Shown here: one piece after another, positions 32,845-49,500 of the stretch
Numbering within the stretch: position 1 is the stretch's first letter
Layout of the letters: every line of letters starts with the position of its first letter
Assembly: GCF_018320785.1 (NCBI RefSeq)
Contig: NC_054877.1
Location: 10,435,030 to 10,499,029, forward strand
DNA length: 64,000 nt
DNA from: Cheilinus undulatus
Lineage: Eukaryota > Chordata > Actinopteri > Labriformes > Labridae
Direction: 5' to 3'
Made by a program: the position numbers and the translations under genes
Notes under the pieces: generated by a model
Databases searched by the model: none
What the model saw: only the letters and a program-made list of their open reading frames with translations
Told to the model about the DNA's origin: nothing

Positions 32845-34080
32845 AAGAAAATAAAAGTCAGGTGAACAGTTAAAAAAATAAAATTTAAAGTCAGAATTAT
32901 GAGAAAGCAAGTCATTACTATAAACTTAAAAAAAAGAGATAGTAAGTCATGACTATCAGATAAGAAATCAAATTTATGACTTCCTATCGCATGATTTTGA
33001 CTTTTTTAGGATAATTTAAACATTTTATTTCATATTTGACTATCTCATTATTTTAGCATTTTATCATAAATTTTGTTTTTATCTTATAATTACGACCTAA
33101 CGATCTCATAGTGCTGACTTCATCATATGGTTTTGACATTTAAACTCATAATTTTGACTTTTTAATAATATAATTGACTTCATTATTCACAATTTTGCCA
33201 TTTATCTTAGAATTATGACGTGTATCTATTTTTGACATTTTCTCTAAATAGTTTCTTCTTTCTATCTCATTATTACAGTTTTTCCCTAATTTCTGGTTAT
33301 CTCATAACCGTGGCTTACTGTCTTGTTATTTTGATTTTTTTTATATCTTCTAATTATTAGGGGTAGGAGAAAAAAATCGATAAAACATAGTATTGTGATA
33401 TTTTGTCTGGTGATATATCGTATCGTCTTGTCCACCAAGTATTGATTTTTTTCCCAATTTACTGCGAATATGAACTCAAGTCTATGATAATGTAAAAATA
33501 AAATCACTTGTTTGGACAGTTGTTTGTCCAGTGAAGTCTACAGAGGTGACGGTCATAGAGCAGGAGAAAGTTAGTACAACAAACCTGGCAGCACCAGGGG
33601 AAGGACATTAGGAACGTAAGCAAGCACGAATGAGATGGACATGACACATTAGCTTTACAGAAAGTGCTACATGAAAATAAAATACTGCGGAAATAAGACA
33701 AAAATAAGATCAAGACCAATGCTAAATCAGCTAAACAGTTGGAAAAAATGATATAAATTGCAATATATTGTAATATATGGTATCGCAGTACTCACTGTAT
33801 CGCAAAATGTTAAAAATCACAATAATATCGAATCGTGACCCAAGTATCGTGATAATATCAAATCGTGGGGCCACGAGTGATTCCCACCCCTAATAACTAC
33901 GACTTTTTATTTCATAAAATTGAGTTTTTATCACTAGTTTTTAAACAGTTTATCACATAATAATGACTTACTTTATCTCATATATAACATGGGATGTCCT
34001 GGACTTTTTAACTTGTAATTTAGACATTTGTGTTTCATAATTATGACTTACTGTATCTCATAGTTATGATGTTTTACCCC
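32845..34080. repeat. Degenerate AT-rich tandem array (CTCATAATTTTGACTT-type units)
   Basis: Units of roughly 20-40 bp built on CTCATAATTTTGACTTTTT recur through about 32,950-33,350 and resume at 33,893-34,080. At 32,845-32,960 the units run in the opposite sense (AAGTCAGAATTATGAG, GTAAGTCATGAC), so the array changes direction. It is interrupted by a hAT-like element at 33358-33892. Confidence 0.6.
33358..33892. mobile_element. hAT-like MITE, 535 bp, inside the AT-rich array
   Basis: The left end is TAGGGGTAGGAGAAAAAAATCG and the right end is CGAGTGATTCCCACCCCTA, imperfect inverts. ATCG/CGAT-rich subterminal blocks (GATATATCGTATCG, ATATCGAATCGTGAC) are typical of fish hAT MITEs. The flanking octamers CTAATTAT and ATAACTAC agree at only 5 of 8 positions. 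No transposase was found. Confidence 0.65.
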
Positions 34081-34089
34081 ATATAACCC

Positions 34090-35940
34090 CATTTTAAGAT
34101 TTTTTCCTTTATTAATAACAGCCTAACTTTCTTAATTTTTAATTTATAAGGTAGCTGTAATGTTCTTCCACAGATCCCTGAATTGATATCACATTACAGC
34201 CGTCTTTATGATGACAGCAAACGTCTTATTGTTGTCCAAATGTGTCATATAGTTCTGTTTCTTAATGCCAATATGGATTAACTCCCTACCCTAATCCTAA
34301 TCCACAAAACTATGCTCCATACAGCATTTAAACCACTGTTTCCACCACAGAGATCCTTGATAATTAATGCATGTGACTGTTGTGATAAAGAGACACTTAA
34401 GGAATGAATGGGCGGAGAAAACAAAGAAATTGGACATTCACTACTGCAATTTTTTCCAAGGAAAAAGTCCCAGGAATTTAAATTTTGTTGCTTTAGTGTG
34501 TATGCACATTATTCTGCAGTAAATGTTTGTATTAATATCAACTATGTGATGACAGACATTTTTTATTGCTGTGACTGTTTTTTTTTTACACTTCCCTACT
34601 TTGTTCCACAGAACTATGCTCTAATCTCAGTGCTGTAATATTCAGCAGTTTTGTAACCCTCAATGACCCATGCTGCTGTGTTACTTCAAGAGGCAAGTGA
34701 TTAGAAAAAAGTAAGCATGCCGCCAGTGTTCATTACTATATTTGTTTCCAAACTACTCCCTGCTGCCTTCATAACCGAAGGCCGTGCATTTAAAACACCA
34801 CAGCAAAGAGCTTATGCATGAAAAGGGGTGGAATTTTAAAAGACGGCCTTATTTTGGGTCTATAAAATGTGGCCTGCTGCTACTTCAAAACAGATGGGAC
34901 ATCTCTAAAGCAGCCTCGGGCCACATGTTTTTAACAGTAGTTTTGGGGCCTGAGCAGTATCCAGCTGCATCTCGATGGATTACAGGCTAATAGAAAATGT
35001 CAACAATAAATCAAAACTTAAGTGAAGTTACAATGATAGGCTGCAGCAAGGCTTAGGGTGTCTCTAAAGGATAAGAGGCATTAAATGGGTGTGTGTGAAT
35101 GTCTAGGAGACACTATTATTCTTTCACAGAGAAGGAATGCATCACAAAATGTCAAAAACTAAGATCTAATCCTACTGATTTAAACATGTGCACTTCAGCT
35201 GATCCTTTTCATAAACTACAGATAACATATTGTGCAATAATTATCTGTATCTCCATGATCAGCAGCCTTTTTTTCTGACGGGGTGGTTGAGGGATCTGTG
35301 TCAAACATTATAGCAAGGTCACATCCATCACAAGTTAATGGAAGCCTCTTATCTGACTATAATCTATTGTGTAAAACTGCCATGATATGTGAGCTGCTGC
35401 ATACCTGTCATTCTACAAGGTTTTAAAGTAATGAAAGAGCACTTAAGGCAAGCTAAGTGAAGGGGAAACTGCACATTATCTGGATGGCATGGACACCTAA
35501 TGGGTCAGTGCAGCCTAAAGAGCACGATTAAACTCCTATTGAGATGTAAAGTAGAGCTACGGGGTGGGAAAAGACTAAATGGCTGCTTCAACGTGTTGCT
35601 TAAGTGTTCTTGAACGCCTCACAGAAAATGTAAACAAACCAATGCAGCGACAGATAGTATTAGCTCGCACTCCTTTGACTAACTTACCGGTTTTTGTTTC
35701 GAGGAGACCTTTGGACCAACACTTCAAGCTGGGTTCCATGCTTTTTCCCTTTGGCATTTATCAAAAACGAAATAGCAAACGTCCCCAGAGGCAGCAAAGT
35801 TGGAGAAACGTAGCTAGCGGAGGGACTAGCTGACTGGCTAGTTTGTCAACAAAACTCGAGCCAAGATCCACCAAAACACATAAAACAGGAAGTTTCTCGT
35901 CCAAACCATTCAAAAGTCCAACGGCTGGTTTCTCAAAGTT
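34090..35940. other. tesk2 intron 1 near the promoter, no gene seen
   Basis: Mostly AT-rich, turning more CpG-containing after about 35,580. Overlapping ORFs at 35575-35833 (60 codons minus, 84 codons plus, the latter starting MAASTCCLSVLERL) have no recognisable domain and a weak Kozak context. They are left as doubtful. Confidence 0.4.
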
Positions 35941-35942
35941 AC

Positions 35943-36060
35943 CTCGAAGTCTGCGTCTTTCGTGGCTCTTCTACAAAAAGAGCAAAGCACGGTGTTTTCA
36001 GTACTGCCCGGGATAATATTTCAGACGATTGTTGGTGTTTGACAGCTCCGTCGCCTCTCG
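35943..36060 (-). other. tesk2: Probable non-coding first exon of tesk2 (right end approximate)
   Basis: On the minus strand the sequence ends in ACTTCGAG followed by the donor GTAAC at 35942-35938. The segment is relatively CpG-rich and lies just downstream of a CCAAT box and a GC box in the same orientation. It would splice to the acceptor at 25902, giving a first intron of about 10 kb. The transcription start is not visible, so the right boundary is only an estimate. Confidence 0.5.
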
Positions 36061-36084
36061 GCTCTCACCCGAGGAACTCCCATT

Positions 36085-36106
36085 CGTCCCGCCCATTTTG
36101 ATTGGC
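36085..36106 (-). promoter_or_regulatory. CCAAT box and GC box of the likely tesk2 promoter
   Basis: Read on the minus strand there is a CCAAT at 36105-36101 followed by GGGCGGG at 36094-36088, a typical spacing for a TATA-less housekeeping promoter. CpG density is raised from about 35,780 to 36,130. The orientation points toward tesk2. The zinc-finger gene starts about 2.1 kb away on the opposite strand. Confidence 0.55.
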
Positions 36107-36109
36107 AGG

Positions 36110-38150
36110 CAAATGGACCCATCAGTGGGCAGGCACCCGTTAGGGGAAGACTCTCAAACAGGGCGTAAAAAGCTCAAGAAAGATAGAAAATAAAATACAC
36201 GCCTGACTTTAAAAAACCCGAACATTTTTAATCAAAAATAGCTTTAAACATTTCATTTTAGAGTAACGTATCTAACGATAAAAAATACGTATAAACAAAT
36301 TTAACAGACAAAATAAATGACAAAAGCATCACATTTATGGACTTTAAAAGATATTTCAAAGTTAAACAAAGTCCTACGTTATCAGTTATTTTTTCATTAC
36401 ATACCCAGAAAAAAAAATAAGGCTTTTTCTTTGGTGGGGAAAGTCAGAAAACAAAATAAATAAAGGAAAATGAAGAAGAAGACAGACAAACCACTTTCAA
36501 ATGACAATGACAACAGGTCATAACTTGATGAAAATGCACAACCAGTCTAAAAGGAAGAATATAGTTATTTCAGTGTTAAATACCTACTATTTAATCACTG
36601 GAACAAGATTTTGTCATGATTGTCACCTCAAACAGTTCCATTTTCTTTTATGTCAAACTTTTTTTATGTGGAAAAATTGAATGCATTGTCTGCTTGTTTT
36701 CCTTTTTTAATCTTACGAATCCACAACTTATTATTCAGATAAGAAAAAAATAAGAAAATATAAGATATTCCTTTATTAGTCCCTCAAGAGGAAATTCCAA
36801 AAAAAAAATTCCAACAGGGACAATTATTAAATAACAGATGGTCACTTAATAACGTGAAGATTTTTGGTTGTTGTATCATTAAAATTAGACAAAATGGTGT
36901 AAAATACAACTCACAAGGGCAAAGACTTTGACCTCAGCCTTAATGTTCTTGTGGCTGTAGAGCGCCATCTAGTGGACTAGATACTTCTGCAAATCATTTC
37001 ACAGCCGTTCATCAGTTGCCCAAAGCACGTGTCCGTTGTTTTGTTTTGTTTTTTCTTTTAATTTTTCAACTTAAACCTGGGAAAATGTGTTATTTAAATT
37101 TTCAGTGCAGGTATCCCGAAATGAGTGGTAACGTAGTTTTCATCAGTTAATGATTTGGCACTTTAACTGCTTCTCTCCTGTCTAGACGTGCATGACAAAA
37201 AAAAAGAACATTATTAAAATCACAATAGTTTTCATGTGGCCTTTTTCTCTCTCCTCTTTAATCTAATGCATATTTAGTTAACTAAATAATTATAGTGGCT
37301 CGCAGCTTTTGGTAAAATGCCTTCACTTACTACTTTTTAAAAATTAAACTAGTCTCAGTTTAAACTTTCTAGAAACTGGTTGATGCTTGAAAATCCACAG
37401 GCACACACTAGCTTTGGGGAAGAATGCCTTTGGGGCTTGTATGGTACATGAAAAGGCATGCTGAATGTTGAACAGATGTTGACTTAGTGAGTAAGTTTAG
37501 TCATAATGGCATTAAAATATGGCTCAGCAGTGATGTTTGTTGCTACAAAATAATATATAGCTGATCATTTAATTAAAATAACAGCAAGACTATGACTATT
37601 CAGCACAGTCTGTCTGGACAAAAATAGCACAGTCTGTCTTTCATTTCCTTCAAGAAATGTTTATTTACCGGCCACATTGTTTTTGGCTGAGCACCTTTTA
37701 AGTTCACATCCAAAAAAGTATAAAGTAATATATCATAGGTCCCCTTTCCCACTTTACACAATTACTAGGCGGTATGATTAAAATAAATTCAATCTGAATA
37801 TTTGTACCAGGTAATACTGCATTTTGGTTAATTTCTTATAAACTACTTACTACCCTGAAATGTTGCATGAAAATACTAGTCAATTTTTCAGTCTAGTTTG
37901 ATGTGTTGCGCTTTAGTGAAAAAGAAAACACATGTATTATAATATTTAGTTTATTACATGAAATGTGGGCGGTTTGTTATGTTTGTAAGGTATTTTGTCC
38001 TTTACCAGCTGCCGTACAGCACGTCACAAACAGTTTCCGGTTCCTATTGTGTTACACTTCCATGTTTTTCACCTCAAACTGTAACTGTAATGCACAGCAC
38101 AAAGGACAGAACTGTTACTGCTGGCTGAATCCTCTTGTGTAGAAAGTTGG
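36110..38150. other. Intergenic region between divergent tesk2 and zinc-finger gene
   Basis: AT-rich with no gene seen. At about 36,760-36,835 there is a LINE tail in reverse orientation (TCCTTTATTAGTCCCTCAAG and an A run). The zinc-finger promoter should lie in the last few hundred bases before 38,200, but no TATA box is evident. Confidence 0.5.
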
Positions 38151-38211
38151 TTTGACGGTCGTCACGTCTGAAAGGTTGCAGCCAGCGGAGGTGCTGACCC
38201 CGGGGGGAGAC

Positions 38212-42371
<4,160 letters not shown>

Positions 42372-43500
42372 CTCAACAGTCTGAAGAATGACAGCACTCG
42401 GTGGCATTCATATTTAGTTTACTAACTAATTCTCATGTACTCTGAGATTAAAAAACAGTAATGTAGCTGACTGATTTTACTGTGCACTCCAGTATTTTAG
42501 GATTAATTTTAACTTTGACAAAGCTTTGCTTTGAAACTAAATTAGGTACTTATGTAAATCCAACGAGGAAGGAGAATTAGGTACATTCAGCCCTGGTGAT
42601 ATGGCTTGATAATGACCTTATCAGGTAGTATAAAAAATGACAATAATCAGGCTCTAGTGTTATTCAGACTGGTGTGATTTAGGATTTGATGGTTTTTGAG
42701 GCTGCAGATGCTCCAGTGTCCTGAATCATTGCTTTTTATCATGCAGTGTCCATATTTTGGGTTCAATTAACTTAATGCAAGTAAAGCAACAAAACAAGCA
42801 ACAACAGATTTCCCTTGACAGAATGGAGCAATTAAAGAACTCCTGCTATCTCCAGAATGCTGCTGAAACTGGACTTTTTTGTGCCAGGCTTCCTTTTGAA
42901 AGTGGAAGTGAAAAATAGTTTAGAAAAGAAAATAAAGTGCTCACTTCTCATTTCATAATTCATAAATTTTGTCTGTATCATTTATAGCTGTCAGTACAAC
43001 ATTCAAAAGTCAGTTTCTTCAGCAAGGGATCTTCAGGTGCTTCGTGGATTGTGCAAGATTGATTTTTGTTGTTGGTTCTCTTCCTATCATCTAGTATTGC
43101 CCTTCTTAAATGAAAGAGCTGCATTTGAAAGGAACAGTTAACTTTTTCAGAAGTCTCTTAATTATTCCCCACTGTTTAAGTTACACATTTAACACTAAAA
43201 CCAGTTCACAGTTAGTCCAGTTTAGCTTAGATAACCATGAACAAGGAAGCAACAAGCATGGCTCTAGTTCTAGATATTCACTAGTTAGATTGATATGAAA
43301 GAGCTCATCACATAGCATCTGTAGATACACAAGTTAGCATTTTTTACTTGTTAGTTTGTGTGCAATTAAAACAGCTTATTAGTGAGCATATCAGGCTCTG
43401 AGGCTCTGTTAATCAAAGACAGGGGGATGCCCTGCTGGTTGCTTGATGTGCATTCAGGTGCCAGTAGGTGTGGCTGTGTCATCATGGATTGAGTACATGT
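42372..43500 (+). other. 3' UTR and flank of the zinc-finger gene
   Basis: Probable 3' UTR up to about 42,955, then AT-rich intergenic sequence. No further gene was seen. Confidence 0.5.
42931..42936 (+). terminator. Candidate poly(A) signal of the zinc-finger gene
   Basis: AATAAA lies 560 bp after the stop codon, a plausible 3' UTR length, and is followed by TGCTCACTTCTC. It is the first clean AATAAA on the plus strand after the stop. Confidence 0.5.
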
Positions 43501-43519
43501 GGGCCCAGTGTTCAAACCA

Positions 43520-43905
43520 TCCCTTTCCTACACCCCTTATCCCATTCAGGGATAAGGGGTGTAGAATTTTGGCTGAGCTTTGGTCAAAGTAGAAAGTGAC
43601 AGCTAATTAAGAGCCCATTGACTGCTTGGTTGCAAGCTGTCACTGGTCGCCAGTCAATCTCAGGTCTTATATATAGAGACAAACAACCAGGCATGCTCAC
43701 AATCACACCTACAGCCAATTCAGTCACCAATTAACCTAGCAAGCATGGTTTTTGTGGTTGGAGAAAGCCGGAAAACCCGGAGACAGCCCATGCATGCACA
43801 AGGAGAACATGCAAACTCTGCACAGAAAGGCCTTGACTGGCAATTGAACCGCCGCTGTGAGGCATCAGTGCTAAGCCCTGTGCTGCCGTGTAGGCTGGCC
43901 TGGTG
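43520..43905 (+). repeat. Teleost interspersed repeat, second copy, with fold-back at its head
   Basis: CACTGGTCGCCAGTCAATCTC, GACAAACAACCAGGCATGC, CACCAATTAACCTAGC, GAGAACATGCAAACTC and CACAGAAAGGCC follow the family order seen split at 5945-7425. At the head, 43528-43543 is perfectly inverted at 43549-43564. Confidence 0.75.
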
Positions 43906-43909
43906 TTCC

Positions 43910-44610
43910 CAGTCCATAAAATCAGGCCCCACTTGCTCATTGTTGGGATACAAGAGAAGGACAGCTACAGCTCTCCTCTAAGCCATTCTCCACATTTCCT
44001 TAGTTTTATATCACAACTCATGAACTAATGCAGTTCATGCTTGTTTGAAAGGTTATTTCAATTTTACTTTAAACAAATCCAATAGATTTGTGTTGTCATT
44101 GGCTTTAAGCTGGCTGTGACAAATTGGGGGCTCGTCCGGGATAGTTTAAATACAGCCACTGTCACCTGAAACACAAAGTACAAGAAGCAAACAAGCATCA
44201 TCAGTCTTTAGACTAAGATAAGCTACGCTAAGCTAAAGTGGCTGTGATTTAAGGCAGTGGCTTCAACCTTTCTCCTTGAATCTGAAAAAGGCTTTATATT
44301 GTTATAAAAATTTAACTGAAAGTTTGACCACATGAGTTATAAACCTGTCTGATGTCTGGTTAACTGTTTTGACTGAGAGACATCAATTTTTATAGTTTTA
44401 TCTGCAGACCTTTGAAGAAACTATCTTTTACCCCCTGAAATCTTTGACATCCCACTAAGAGGGCCTGGATCCCTGGTTGGAAACCAATGATCTTATCATA
44501 TGAGAAATGCGTCAGTTTTGTAATCCATTGCTCTGGACGACACTGAAAGTTGATTTTACCAAATCCCAAAGCAGTCATTTCAAACACTTTTTCACTTTAT
44601 TGACATTACA
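43910..44610. other. Intergenic, no gene seen
   Basis: Between the convergent zinc-finger and nectin genes. AT-rich, with no recognisable feature. Confidence 0.45.
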
Positions 44611-44614
44611 CTTG

Positions 44615-44921
44615 TAGGGATGCACAGTATTTGCATGATATCGGTATTGGCAGATATTAGGTTAGACAGTAAATCAGCAATATCTTGAGATATAATTTTT
44701 TTCTGATATTTACAACTGATGGATTGGCTGTATGTACGACTAAGTTTTTGCAGTTTTAGATAGGATGGACAGACGTTCTTTTCTTAGTTCATCCTTTGAA
44801 CTTTTAGGTGTGTAGTCAGGACTTAAGTTTACATCTGAACTATATTTACTGTATTGGCTAAGATTAACCTCTAAATATCTACGTATCAGTTATCGACAAA
44901 ATTCAATACTGTGCATCCCTA
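44615..44921. mobile_element. hAT-like MITE, about 307 bp
   Basis: The left end TAGGGATGCACAGTATTTG and the right end CAATACTGTGCATCCCTA are near-perfect inverts over the first 16 bp. The flanks (TACACTTG and GTTTTTCA) do not match, so the target duplication is lost or the ends are recombinant. No ORF. Confidence 0.68.
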
Positions 44922-44929
44922 GTTTTTCA

Positions 44930-45830
44930 CTCTTGCAGTGAAGCAACAGGACCAGGAAATCACTTCAGCCTAAAAAAATGGCTATGTAATTGCAGCAGCT
45001 GTGATCAACTTTAACCCTTTAACCTCACATTTGAGCTGAAACAAGTTTAACTGTCCCAGGTTATAATAAAGAACCATGACTTTGTTTATGCTGTCTTTTA
45101 TGAATAAACATTTCAACACTCAAATGTCTCAGTTTCATTACAAACACTGAAAGGATATAAAACATAACATATACACAATTGACATATACATAACGGCACG
45201 TTTCGAGTCTGCTCCTGTGTGCAATGTGACAAAGTAATGTAGACAAACTGGTCAGGGAAGCCAGATTAGCTGCCAGACCCCCCACCAGTGTGATAGCTGT
45301 CAGTGCCTCAGGTTGACAGCTTTTCTGCAGTAACACACAGCTATTAGACATCAACATAAACACATAGTAACTCCTATTATCTTATTCCTTTTACATATAT
45401 AACAAAATATACATGAGCTTCTTATCCACAGCTGCATCCAAGCTGAAGTTTTGAGTGCACTTTACTCCAAACTGGTTGATCCCTGGGATCTTAAACCATA
45501 TTTATCTTTGATGTAAACAAGGAACTAAAAACTCGCTGGATTTTTGAAGTTTGCATATTTACACGTGTCAGTTTGTGTTATAACCAGAGCATTTTGCACA
45601 AAAATATGCAGTAAACATTGTGTAACAAGACCTGTTATTCTTGCATGCTTCCATTTTAAAGGAAAAGGGCTCTGAGCATCTTCCATCTTTTGGGTCTTAT
45701 ATATCTTACGAGAGTTAAATAATCTTTTTTGCTCTCAGCTATTTTCCACTGTTCTTCTCTTTTCTTTCTAGAAAAAATCTAAATCTTCCAAATTGTTAAA
45801 TGATAGGCTTCAGACTGAAAAATAAAAATT
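44930..45830. other. Intergenic, no gene seen
   Basis: The 100-codon minus-strand frame at 45061-45363 has no domain or splice context. The nectin 3' UTR may end here, but no clear minus-strand poly(A) signal can be chosen. Confidence 0.4.
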
Positions 45831-45831
45831 C

Positions 45832-46030
45832 AGGGGCACTGCTTTGGCTCAGTGGGTAAAGCAGGTGTCCATATAGGAAGGCTATAGTCCTCAACGCACC
45901 GCTTATAGTATTAATTCCCCGTCCGTGTATGTTTTGTGCATGTCTTCCCCCACTTTCTCTCCCCATATTTCCTGTCTCTCTTCAGCTATTCTAGAATAAA
46001 AAGTAAGTAATAAAAATAAAGGCAAAAAGC
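45832..46030 (+). mobile_element. tRNA-derived SINE copy
   Basis: GGGGCACTGCTTTGGCTCAGTGGG contains TGGCTCAGTGG, a consensus A box. The body has TCTTCCCCCACTTTCTCTCC and CCTGTCTCTCTTCAGC and ends in an AATAAA-rich segment and GGCAAAAAGCCCCCC. The tail of a second copy may follow at 46,045-46,115. Confidence 0.72.
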
Positions 46031-46239
46031 CCCCCTAAAACATAAAATTCAGGATCCTTGTTTCCTTATCTCTTGTCTATCTTCAGCTGTTTAAAAAAGG
46101 CAAAAGCCAAAAAATAATCTTTTATAAAGCTCAAACGTCCGAGGTAAAAATAATCAAAGCTTGGTTGTCTCTATTCAAAACAAACATCTCATAACTATGA
46201 GGTCTTCTTAATGCAGATTCCTTGTTTGGAGTCCATGCT

Positions 46240-46530
46240 CTAGATGATCTGTCCTTTTGGGTGCAGCAGGATGGCGTTGGAGTGCGGTCTGGGCCTCAGG
46301 ACCCCGTTACTGTAGTAAAAGTGATTTGTCAGAGCCTCAGAGATCTGATAGGAGCTGCTGTCTTCGTCGACCCCATCATCTGGGTTTTCCTCTGCTGACT
46401 GGTTGGGGGCCCACTCCTCTTCAGGAGGCGAGTCTCCCTCCCTGAGATGGGTCAGGTCCGGGTCTCTGGCTCCGACGCCGTCTTCCTGCTGGGCCTTCAG
46501 GGGAACCAGTGAAGAGGGCAAACCTGAGTC
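46240..46530 (-). CDS. nectin4: nectin4-like last coding exon
   Basis: 291 bp including TAG; acceptor CTCTACCAG. It encodes DSGLPSSLVPLKAQQED, an acidic stretch, then ISEALTNHFYYSNGVLRPRP and a hydrophobic end KGQII. The C-terminal block aligns with the human nectin-4 end, which finishes GRGHLV; both could serve as PDZ ligands. Confidence 0.92.
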   Translation of the reverse strand, partial: DSGLPSSLVPLKAQQEDGVGARDPDLTHLREGDSPPEEEWAPNQSAEENPDDGVDEDSSSYQISEALTNHFYYSNGVLRPRPHSNAILLHPKGQII

Positions 46531-49500
46531 CTGGTAGAGACAAATATAGCTATATTTGTTGCGTCTTTATCTTTTTAAATCTTAACTGGAATGAGATCAA
46601 AAAAGGCATAATTGAGGGAATAAAGACGGCTTCAAAACAAGTGCCATGAATCTACACAAGGTTAACCAAACTTAGAAAAATATCTGTCTTTGTGCAGCAT
46701 TTTGTAGAAACATTTGAGAGAAATGGATTCATACTTTTTTGGTGAAAGTGTTAATGGATAAAACACATTTGATCAGCATTATTGAAAGATGAAGTGTAAA
46801 GACACATTCTTACTGATAAAAAAATGTACAGTTACCGAGCATAGGGCCCTTTAAAACACCACAAAAACTAAAATCTTTGCATGTGTACACAGAGAATGCC
46901 TTGTCAACAATATCCCATTCCGTTTATTATAAGCCACATTCACCTCACTAGTTCAAATAAACATCTTATTTCATCTTTATCTTATTGCAATATACCCATT
47001 TTTTTCTAGCTGCATTGGCAGATGTTTAAATGAATTAAAAGCAATCCACACCTTATTTTGCTTGTAAAGTCTACATCTATCTGAATTATATCAATCAATT
47101 TGAACTTGTCAGGTAGTTGTGGCTTATATTACGTGTGATGAGATTTTTTTTTACTAGAGATTAGACAAAACATTTGATAACATTCCAAGTTTTTGCTTTG
47201 AAAAGGCAAGGCACAAATAAAATATAGCTATTTGTACTGAGAAAACTGAGAAGAAACCTCAACTTTTCAACAGTTTCGTGACTTTGAACGCAGCCCTGTA
47301 GAGCAAAAATTTCAATTCCTTAGTGCTAACAAGCTAAGCTAATAACATCAGCCTCACAGTGTTAGTAAGGATTTGCCAACATTGTTACAGTAGAAAAGTA
47401 GCATTTTCACTGTCTTCTTTCTATACTTTATTCCATTTAACAAGGACTGTCAGCATTAATATTAATACAGATTAATCAGTTAAGATTATTAGTATTATAG
47501 TAACACAAAAACTACATTAAATGCAAATAGCATAATTCCAAAATGTGAAAAAGGTGAGACTATGTGCGATGAACAACAGGGAATGTAATGTAAGTGTAAT
47601 GTAGTTTGACAACCCTAATTTTTACTTAAATGTGGGAAAATGTCATGTTTTCTGAGAGAGAGAGAGCTTCTCAGATACAGTTTTTATTAAATAACACAAC
47701 CAACAGAGGCTGCTTTGTTCTAGGTGTGGGCAGAGACGGGGGGTGGTTTAAAAGGCTTCAGTCATGAATAGTTTCTCAAAGCCCAGAATGTTCCAGGTTA
47801 GGTTTAAATTATGTAGCCGCTGAGTGTTATGGGAGATAAATGCGAAAAATAAACCATATAGGTCATAATAAACAAAATGATCCTTCTGATTACTGTATGG
47901 ATAATTCATCCTTGTAGACAATCTAATGAAAATTAAACTTTCCTTCAGTAAAACTACTTTCAACATTACATTTATTATCGACATTTTCTGTATTTTTATG
48001 AATGAATCTATCTAAAACCACACAGTTTGCTTATTGAGCTTCCTTTTTTAAATCAGTGGATCCAAATTGGAACTTTCACATTAAATACCAACCCTACCGA
48101 TGTTACATAACTTTAAAAAAATCAGACAATTTCCACCCTCATGAGGCAGAAGAAGGGAAAATAACAATTTTCAACATGTGATATGATGTTAGAGTAATAA
48201 AGACACTAAGAATAATTAAATTTAAAAAGGTGATGATTTAAAGGATTTTTTAAGATGGACTGTTTGGTTTTGCCCATGGGATTTACAGATTTCTTAGCTT
48301 TTGAAATATAATTTGTGTTTAAAATTGCCTAGAAATAGTGTAAATAACTACCTGATAGGTAACAAATGTCACACCTTCACGAAACATCACTTAAAACAAC
48401 AACATACCACATGACACATGCAAGTCAAACTCTCTGTGTTTGACCGTGATCTCTGAGATGCTGACACATACCAGTGACATGTTGCTGTTCTTCAGGTATG
48501 ACTCCACCCTCCTCCTGCGCTCCTCCTTCTCTCCGTCCATCTCTGCTCCTCTCAGACTCTCCCTGCCATCGTGCCAGACGACGGGACGCCCCAGTTCGTC
48601 CACCTCAACCCCTCCTGCAGGCCCCCACTTCCCCCCCAGAGTGGACTGGCTGCCTTTGTAGATGGGACGCTCCTGCAGGGGGGGGAGGAATAATGCAGAG
48701 TCACGACACTGCTAACAACTCAATTCAAAGATAATAAAGCAGCAGAAGCAAGTAGTTCTTTCTTTAGTCTCCTTCTGAGGGACTGTGTTTAAAATCAGCG
48801 ATGAGGAAGCTGACTACTGTTTAATCTAAAAACAGGATATTGCATTTATTGCATGTGTATGACTGTCCAGATCATAATCTCTGTTAAGTGTAAAGAAAAA
48901 ATCTGTATTATTAAAATTTCATGCCAAAAAAAGAATTTTCTCTTTTACTACATTTTATTAACACTCAACTTTAAGCTTTTTACAGAGCTGGCCATGAACA
49001 TATAATCTAAACATCTGTCAGCCAGTTAAGAGAGCTTATTAACATTTATCCTGCCCATTTTAATGTGGATTTCAACACTGTGCTACTGTTTTTGACCAGT
49101 GGGACTTGCTACAAAGTTTTGGATTACTTTTCAACGCGAATATGAGTAGATCAGGAGGACAACTATCCTGCAGTAGCTAAGACCGATGTTAAGACTCTTC
49201 ATGCTACTCACAGCAGCAGACAACAAGGATGGATTTTTTTTTTTTATTTCACTTGAGTGATAAAGCTGATGCGCTTGGAGCTTATAATTCCCCTTCTTTT
49301 AAATGGTAGTGTTTCCTGCTCTTTATTATAACGTAACTCTCGTTCAGGACCTTTAGCCCCCTTGTTTAACATTATAGATTTGTTACAATTGCCTTTTAGG
49401 CCTTTGGTAATCCTTCATCATTTACTCTCTCAGTCAGGAAGCTGATGTTTGCTGTGGGTTTGTTAATTGCTGACAGAGATCTGAAATAATGATAATGACT

